NCBI GenBank assembly: GCA_038235385.1
Contig: JBBSTY010000148.1
Location: 1 to 9,829, forward strand
DNA from: JBBSTY01 sp038235385
GTDB taxonomy: Bacteria > Actinomycetota > Acidimicrobiia > Acidimicrobiales > Acidimicrobilacustridaceae
DNA length: 9,829 bases
Direction: 5' to 3'
Shown here: positions 6,122-9,829 of the stretch, piece after piece
Numbering within the stretch: the stretch's first letter is position 1
How the letters are laid out: each line of letters starts with the position of its first letter
Program-made: the position numbers and the translations under genes
Notes under the pieces: model-generated
Told to the model about the DNA's origin: nothing
Seen by the model: only the letters and a program-made list of their open reading frames with translations
Database searches by the model: none

Positions 6122-7327
6122 GTGACCGACGAACGCGAGCCGAACGACCGCCCCTTCGGGGAGGGCTTCGAGAGCACCGAGGAGCTCGAGCACCTGGCTG
6201 AACGCGAGGGCCTCGGGGGCCTCCGGGTCGCCGCCGAGCTCATCGAGGACGAGCTGGGCGCCAAGTCCCGCACCCGCCGGATCGTCGAGATCGTCGGGGC
6301 ACTGGCCATCACGTTGGTGATCTTCGCCCGCATCATCCCGAAGTTCCTCGACGTCGAGTACCGCGACGTCTGGGAGATCCTGGCCGAGACCGACATCGCC
6401 ATGCTGGCCTCGATGACCCTCTTCTGGTGCTTCACCATGTGGTGCTACGCGGGGGTCATGGTCAACGCCCTCCCGGGCCTCACGCGGTCGCAGGCGATCG
6501 TCACCAACTTCTCGGGGAGCGCGCTCGCCAACGTCGTGCCCTTCGGTGGGGCGGCGGGCATCGGCGCCACCTACGCCCAGAACGTCTCGTGGGGCTTCGA
6601 CTTCGGGGCGGTCACGTTGTCGATCATCGTCTCGGGGGTGTGGAACGTCTTCGCCAAGCTCGGCATGCCGATCGTGGTCCTCGCGCTCCTCGGCGTCCTC
6701 GGCCACGCCACCAAGGGGCTCGGGTTCGCCGCGATGGTCGGCTTCGGCGCCCTCCTCGCAGCGATCGTGGCCTTCACGTTGATCTTCCGCAGCGACCGCC
6801 TCGCCACCGCGGTGGGCAGCGGCGCGGAGCGCACCGTCAACGGGCTGCGGCGGATCATCCGACGGCCACCGCGCGCCGGGCTCACCGATCGGGTGCTCGA
6901 GTTCCGCCACCAGACGCTCGGCCTCGTCCGCCGGCACTGGCGCTCGCTCACCGTGTGGATGGTGCTCTACAAGGTGAGCCAGGGCGTGCTCTCGCTCATG
7001 GCTGCCCGGGCCGTCGGCGTCGAGATCGGCTGGCTCGAGATCTTCGCCGTGTACACCTTCGGCGAGCTGCTCTCCACCATCCCCCTCACTCCGGGCGGGG
7101 TCGGGTTCGTCGAAGCCGGATCGGCGGGTCTGCTCGTGTCCTTCGGTGCCCCGAACGACGCCGCCCTGGCCGCCGTGCTGCTCTACCGGGCGTTCACCTA
7201 CCTCTTCGAGATCCCCCTCGGTGGCGTCGGCTGGATCACCTGGGCCACCCGCACGAGTTGGCGCAAGCCCGCCGGTTCGATGAGCGGGACCGACACCGAC
7301 GACCCCATCGCCTCCCCCACGACCTGA
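6122..7327 (+). CDS. YbhN/LPG-synthase-type multipass membrane protein
   Basis: This 401-residue integral membrane protein has the LPG_synthase_TM (UPF0104/YbhN) plan. A charged cytosolic N-terminus (1-52) is followed by about eight hydrophobic segments near 53-72, 93-113, 125-145, 163-190, 201-222, 275-297, 305-325 and 340-365. Two conserved family motifs are visible: SGSALANVVPFGG (131-143) and TIPLTPGGVGFVEAG (319-333), the usual PGGxGxxE signature. In MprF this domain flips aminoacylated lipids. Stand-alone members are mostly uncharacterised, and this protein lacks the C-terminal aminoacyl-transfer domain, so lipid handling is inference only. The basic linker at 223-275 separates two helix bundles. 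It follows the deacetylase by 108 bp but has its own promoter-like sequence. Confidence 0.85.
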   Translation: MTDEREPNDRPFGEGFESTEELEHLAEREGLGGLRVAAELIEDELGAKSRTRRIVEIVGALAITLVIFARIIPKFLDVEYRDVWEILAETDIAMLASMTLFWCFTMWCYAGVMVNALPGLTRSQAIVTNFSGSALANVVPFGGAAGIGATYAQNVSWGFDFGAVTLSIIVSGVWNVFAKLGMPIVVLALLGVLGHATKGLGFAAMVGFGALLAAIVAFTLIFRSDRLATAVGSGAERTVNGLRRIIRRPPRAGLTDRVLEFRHQTLGLVRRHWRSLTVWMVLYKVSQGVLSLMAARAVGVEIGWLEIFAVYTFGELLSTIPLTPGGVGFVEAGSAGLLVSFGAPNDAALAAVLLYRAFTYLFEIPLGGVGWITWATRTSWRKPAGSMSGTDTDDPIASPTT

Positions 7328-7361
7328 TCACGTCGAGCACCCGGCTCCGGCTCGGCACGGC

Positions 7362-7367
7362 TAGACA
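7362..7367 (+). promoter_or_regulatory. -10-like hexamer TAGACA for the nitroreductase
   Basis: TAGACA ends 7 nt before the ATG at 7374, the same distance as at the thioesterase. No Shine-Dalgarno is obvious and no good -35 is seen. The last base departs from TANNNT, so the match is partial. Confidence 0.4.
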
Positions 7368-7373
7368 GGACCC

Positions 7374-8030
7374 ATGGACATCGACCTCGCCCAAGCCGAT
7401 CTGCTCCTCTCCACCACCCGTTCGGTGCGCAAGCGTCTCGACCTCGAGCGACCGGTCGAGCGCGAGGTCCTGCTGGAGTGCATCCGCCTGGCGGTGCAGG
7501 CGCCCACCGGCGGCAACTCCCAGACCTGGCGCTGGATGGTCGTCGACGACCCGGAGAAGATCGCTGCGCTCGGCGAGATCTACCAGCGCGCCGCTGCGGC
7601 CTACCTGCCCCTCTACCGCTCCAGCGAGCTCAACGAGCAGACGAGCCGGGTGCTCGACTCGGCGGACTACCTCGGCGAGGTCATGGGCACGATGCCGGCC
7701 CTGGTCATCCCGGTGTCCACCGGCCGGCTCACCACCGATGCCCCCGTCGCCGCCGCCGCCTACTACGGCTCGATCATCCCGGCGGTGTGGAGCTTCCAAC
7801 TCGCGCTGCGGGCCCGGGGCCTGGGGAGTTGCTTCACCACCCTCCACCTGATGGAGGAGGCGCTCGCCAACGAGATCCTCGGCATGCCCGACGACGTCAC
7901 CGGCGTCGCCCTCCTCCCGGTCGCCTACACCAAGGGCACCGACTTCAAGCCCGCCCGCCGCGGCCCCGTCGAGCGCATCACCTACTTCAACCAGTGGAAG
8001 TCCACCACCGACATCCCCCCGTCCACCTGA
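7374..8030 (+). CDS. Nitroreductase family FMN oxidoreductase
   Basis: This 218-residue protein is an FMN-dependent nitroreductase-family enzyme, likely a cytosolic dimer using NAD(P)H. The N-terminal RSVRKR (16-21) is the family's phosphate-binding RRSxRxF-like motif. APTGGNSQ (43-50) followed by TWRWMVV (51-57) corresponds to the usual APSxxNxQPWxFxVV core. GLGSCFT (149-155) matches the conserved GLGxxxx segment before the C-terminal helices. Members reduce nitro compounds, quinones or enones, and some act on flavins or cobalamin precursors, so the substrate is not inferable here. It begins 46 nt after the YbhN-like stop and has a promoter-like hexamer of its own, so it may be monocistronic. 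A triple palindromic repeat follows. Confidence 0.9.
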   Translation: MDIDLAQADLLLSTTRSVRKRLDLERPVEREVLLECIRLAVQAPTGGNSQTWRWMVVDDPEKIAALGEIYQRAAAAYLPLYRSSELNEQTSRVLDSADYLGEVMGTMPALVIPVSTGRLTTDAPVAAAAYYGSIIPAVWSFQLALRARGLGSCFTTLHLMEEALANEILGMPDDVTGVALLPVAYTKGTDFKPARRGPVERITYFNQWKSTTDIPPST

Positions 8031-8045
8031 CCCGCGCCCACCCCA

Positions 8046-8097
8046 CCGAACATGCGTGGGACCGCGTCGCCCCGCACCACGCAGCCACGCACGAACG
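8046..8097. repeat. Palindromic repeat, copy 1
   Basis: This is the first of three related 52-53 bp units between the convergent nitroreductase and anti-sigma genes. It opens with CCGAACATGCGTGGGACCG, and its right end ACGCACGAACG is an imperfect inverse of the left end. An alternative inner stem is perfect: GCGTGG (8054-8059) with CCACGC (8077-8082). The preceding bases CCACCCCA are shared with copy 3. Confidence 0.85.
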
Positions 8098-8106
8098 CAA
8101 CCGCAC

Positions 8107-8159
8107 CCGAACGTGCGTGGGACCGCGTCGCCCCGCGACGCGCAGCTACGCACGAACGG
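8107..8159. repeat. Palindromic repeat, copy 2
   Basis: The second unit has left arm CCGAACGTGCGT (8107-8118) and right arm ACGCACGAACGG (8148-8159). The left arm differs from copies 1 and 3 by A-to-G, and the right arm carries the matching C of CGCACG, so the ACGCACG/CGTGCGT pairing is kept. It also has a perfect inner stem absent from the other copies: CGCGTCGC (8124-8131), a 3-nt loop, and GCGACGCG (8135-8142). The compensated change suggests selection on, or inheritance of, the folded shape. Confidence 0.85.
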
Positions 8160-8182
8160 AAGCAGGCCAACCCGCCACCCCA

Positions 8183-8235
8183 CCGAACATGCGTGGGACC
8201 GCGTCGCGCCACACCACGCAGCTACGCATGTTCGG
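8183..8235. repeat. Palindromic repeat, copy 3 (perfect 12-bp arms)
   Basis: The third unit has perfect 12-bp inverted arms, CCGAACATGCGT (8183-8194) and ACGCATGTTCGG (8224-8235), around a 29-nt loop. It ends 30 bp beyond the stop of the minus-strand anti-sigma gene. The arms read the same on both strands, so the set could act as a bidirectional transcription stop between the two converging genes. Confidence 0.85.
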
Positions 8236-8265
8236 GTTGGACGGCGGTGGCGGCGGCGGGGTGGG

Positions 8266-8985
8266 TCAGGCGAAGGTGGCGCGGAGGACGCTGTCGCCGG
8301 AGTGGGCGATGACGCCGTTGTCCGGCTGCAGGGAGACGTCGACGGCCTGGTAGTTGGCGACGATGTCGGCGGGCAGCGCGAAGGTGGCCGATCGGTTGTC
8401 GGGGAGCACACCGACGGCCAGCATCTGGCCGGTGTCGGGCTGAAGGAGCCACACCTCGTAGAACGAGCCGGTGGGCGGGGCCGGAAGCTGCGTGGTGGAC
8501 ACCGACATGACCTGATCGCCGGCGGCGTCGGTCATGGTGACGACGCCGCCGGCGTCGACCGCACCCTTGGCGACGAGCTCGGCCGAGACGGCGGGCGCCT
8601 CGACGGCATTGCGAGACTGCACGACCGCACCCGCCGAGAGCACGACGACCACGGCGGCTGCGGCGGCCGCCACCACGACGGTCAGGCGCCGGCGGGAGCC
8701 ACGAGGCTGGGGCGGCGACGACGTCGTGTCGGCCGAGGGCGCGATCTCGAGGGGATGGACGGCGAGCGGCGGCGGCTCGGCGATGTCGTCGAGCCCGTCG
8801 GCCTCCACGGCGCGCAGCGCGCCGAGCCCGGCGGCGACCTCGACCAGTTCGGACTGGCAGTGCGGACACCGGCGGACGTGGCGCACGACCTCGCGCAGCG
8901 TCGCCAGATCCAGCTCGCCGCCGATCAGGGCCACGAGCTCGTCGCTGGGGTGCATCGCTGCCGGCTCCACGTTCTGGTTGCTCAC
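8266..8985 (-). CDS. Anti-sigma factor, RskA-like
   Basis: This 239-residue membrane anti-sigma factor should hold its partner ECF sigma factor inactive at the membrane. The N-terminal anti-sigma domain has the zinc-binding ZAS-type motif H36-x3-C40-x2-C43. A Pro/Ser-rich linker and a basic RGSRRR stop-transfer precede one transmembrane segment (about 101-121). The extracytoplasmic part contains the RskA C-terminal (anti-sigma-K) signature: FYEVWLLQPDTGQMLAVGVLP and the following beta-rich segment to the end. Mycobacterial RskA lacks the zinc motif, so this is a zinc-motif relative, not a strict orthologue. The GTG start at 8985 overlaps the sigma stop (GTGA) and has a strong GGAGGA ribosome-binding site in the end of the sigma gene. 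Release probably involves regulated proteolysis, as for other RskA proteins (family knowledge). Confidence 0.88.
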   Translation of the reverse strand: MSNQNVEPAAMHPSDELVALIGGELDLATLREVVRHVRRCPHCQSELVEVAAGLGALRAVEADGLDDIAEPPPLAVHPLEIAPSADTTSSPPQPRGSRRRLTVVVAAAAAAVVVVLSAGAVVQSRNAVEAPAVSAELVAKGAVDAGGVVTMTDAAGDQVMSVSTTQLPAPPTGSFYEVWLLQPDTGQMLAVGVLPDNRSATFALPADIVANYQAVDVSLQPDNGVIAHSGDSVLRATFA

Positions 8986-9557
8986 TGACCTTCCTCCGGA
9001 ACCAAGACCGCTGCCAGATGACGAAGTCCGCGAGAAGCTCTCGCCTTCACCGTTCCGATCGGCACGCCGAGGCGGCCGGCGATCTGCGATTGGGTGAGAT
9101 CCCCGTAGTACGCCAGCACCAGCGTCTCACGTTGTTCAGCACTCAGCGTGTCGAGAGCGTCACGCACGAGCACGGCGTCGCCGAACCGATCGGCGAAGCG
9201 AGTGGTGGCGTTGTCGACGTCCACCGGTTCGGTCGGGAGCTCGACCCCCGGTTCGACCGGCGAGCGCGACTGACGGCGGAGATGATCGACGGCGCGACGG
9301 TGGGCGATGTTGAGCACCCACGGCTCGAGCCGACGGTTGGGATCGAAGCGCTCCCGGCTGCGCCAGACGTCGAGGAACACCTGTTGGAGGACATCCTCGG
9401 CCTCGTCGCGGGGCACGAAGCGACGCAGGTAGGACAGCACCATCGGGCTGAGCGCCTCGTAGCAGTCCTTGAGGGCACGGGGATCGGTCGCCAAACGCCA
9501 GCCCAACTGGCTGGAGCCGCTGAGCGGCGCACCTTCGGGTCCGGGCAGGGGTGTCAT
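8982..9557 (-). CDS. ECF-type RNA polymerase sigma factor (SigK-like)
   Basis: This 191-residue sigma-70 family factor has only regions 2 and 4, as ECF factors do. Region 2 spans about 31-97, with DEAEDVLQQVF (51-61) for core binding and NIAHRRAVDHLRR (83-95) for -10 recognition. Region 4 spans about 131-183, with LSAEQRETLVLAYYGDLTQ and the helix-turn-helix SQIAGRLGVPIGTVKARASRG (about 157-177). The frame is open to 9755, but ATG 9557 is preferred: it has an AAGGA ribosome-binding site 9 nt upstream and gives the standard ECF length. It is translationally coupled to the anti-sigma gene by a 4-nt overlap. An inverted repeat lies 33 nt upstream of the start. Its regulon is unknown; the divergent secreted-protein gene is a candidate, as mycobacterial SigK controls nearby secreted antigens. 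Confidence 0.92.
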   Translation of the reverse strand: MTPLPGPEGAPLSGSSQLGWRLATDPRALKDCYEALSPMVLSYLRRFVPRDEAEDVLQQVFLDVWRSRERFDPNRRLEPWVLNIAHRRAVDHLRRQSRSPVEPGVELPTEPVDVDNATTRFADRFGDAVLVRDALDTLSAEQRETLVLAYYGDLTQSQIAGRLGVPIGTVKARASRGLRHLAAVLVPEEGQ

Positions 9558-9589
9558 CGCACATGGTCCTTCGTCGGCAACCACGAGAT

Positions 9590-9625
9590 CGGTTGCATCC
9601 GACAATCGTCGCCGACCTGCAACCG
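9590..9625. promoter_or_regulatory. Inverted repeat in the sigma factor promoter region
   Basis: CGGTTGCA (9590-9597) and TGCAACCG (9618-9625) are perfect 8-bp inverted arms with a 20-bp spacer. They lie 33 bp upstream of the sigma factor start, in the 239-bp divergent gap (9558-9796). The arm centres are 28 bp apart, nearly three helical turns, which would suit a dimeric regulator or a pair of half-sites. I see nothing else definable in the gap apart from weak start-proximal signals for the rightward gene. An 8-bp match of this sort can arise by chance. Confidence 0.3.
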
Positions 9626-9796
9626 CGGACGTCGGGTCGGGCGAATACACCGATGAGAGGCGCGAGCCCGGCCGCACGCACGACCACGACACATCTCGCG
9701 TCGAAGTCGGGGCCAGCGGCACGGCCCGGCACCTCTCGGGCCAGCCCAGCCCCACGGTCGGACCGATCGGTCCTCGAACCCTGGAGTAGCTCGGCC

Positions 9797-9829
9797 ATGA
9801 TGAAACGACTCTTCACCGCCCTGGCCGCG
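9797..9829 (+). CDS. Start of a probable secreted or membrane protein (partial)
   Basis: Only 11 codons are inside the window. They read MMKRLFTALAA, a basic n-region running into a hydrophobic stretch, as at the start of a signal peptide. ATG 9797 and ATG 9800 are both possible. GGAG at 9783-9786 is a weak ribosome-binding site, and TAGCTC (9787-9792) sits 8 nt before ATG 9800 in the leaderless geometry seen elsewhere in the window. It is divergent from the sigma/anti-sigma pair. By analogy with mycobacterial sigK loci it could be a secreted target such as a fasciclin-domain protein, but no domain is visible. Confidence 0.45.
   Translation, partial: MMKRLFTALAA

Noticed and set aside
5534..6937. 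A 467-codon minus-strand open frame across the deacetylase and YbhN-like genes.
   Set aside because: It spans two well-supported plus-strand genes and the gap between them, and its translation is a charged low-complexity string with no family motif.
8046..8235. The three repeats as a short CRISPR array.
   Set aside because: The units are about 53 bp, strongly palindromic and separated by only 9 and 23 bp. The copies differ from each other, and no cas gene is nearby.
8056..8988. A 310-codon plus-strand open frame over the repeats and antisense to the anti-sigma gene.
   Set aside because: It is a GC-driven shadow of the anti-sigma gene. The N-terminal part simply translates the palindromic repeats.
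9558..9755. A 66-codon N-terminal extension of the sigma factor.
   Set aside because: ECF factors are usually about 170-200 residues. ATG 9557 has its own ribosome-binding site, and the upstream translation shows no sigma domain.

Overview
The window is about 9.8 kb of very GC-rich DNA. Codon third positions are strongly G/C, and several start codons lie only 7-8 nt downstream of a -10-like hexamer, which fits leaderless transcription. Together with an ECF sigma/RskA-type anti-sigma pair, this points to a high-GC actinomycetote. A member of the Acidimicrobiia is my best guess, but that is inference and no taxonomic marker is present. Gene content looks mostly chromosomal. I see no transposase, integrase, phage gene, tRNA, rRNA or CRISPR array.

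Layout from left to right. (1) A minus-strand pair, a GtrA-family membrane protein followed by a class I SAM methyltransferase (32-1157). (2) Divergently, a TesB-type acyl-CoA thioesterase (1317-2171), then a PQQ-type sugar dehydrogenase lipoprotein (2311-3651). The 139 nt between them are simple-sequence DNA carrying a chain of tiny ORFs linked by RTGA overlaps. (3) A convergent junction (3652-3816), then a minus-strand GT4 glycosyltransferase (3817-5058). (4) Divergently, a PIG-L family zinc deacetylase (5168-6013), a YbhN/LPG-synthase-type membrane protein (6122-7327) and a nitroreductase-family flavoprotein (7374-8030). (5) A 235-bp convergent gap with three copies of a roughly 53-bp palindromic repeat. 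(6) A minus-strand ECF sigma factor and its RskA-like anti-sigma factor (8266-9557), overlapping by GTGA. (7) Divergently, the first codons of what looks like a secreted protein (9797 onward), cut by the window edge.

Themes: several genes concern the cell envelope (GtrA flippase-like protein, GT4 glycosyltransferase, PIG-L deacetylase, YbhN-like membrane protein, lipoprotein dehydrogenase, sigma/anti-sigma pair). Only two gene pairs look clearly coupled: GtrA-methyltransferase and sigma-anti-sigma. I see no convincing new multi-gene system. The most unusual signals are non-genic: the RTGA relay and microsatellite-like tracts around the sugar dehydrogenase, and the triple palindromic repeat between the nitroreductase and anti-sigma genes.
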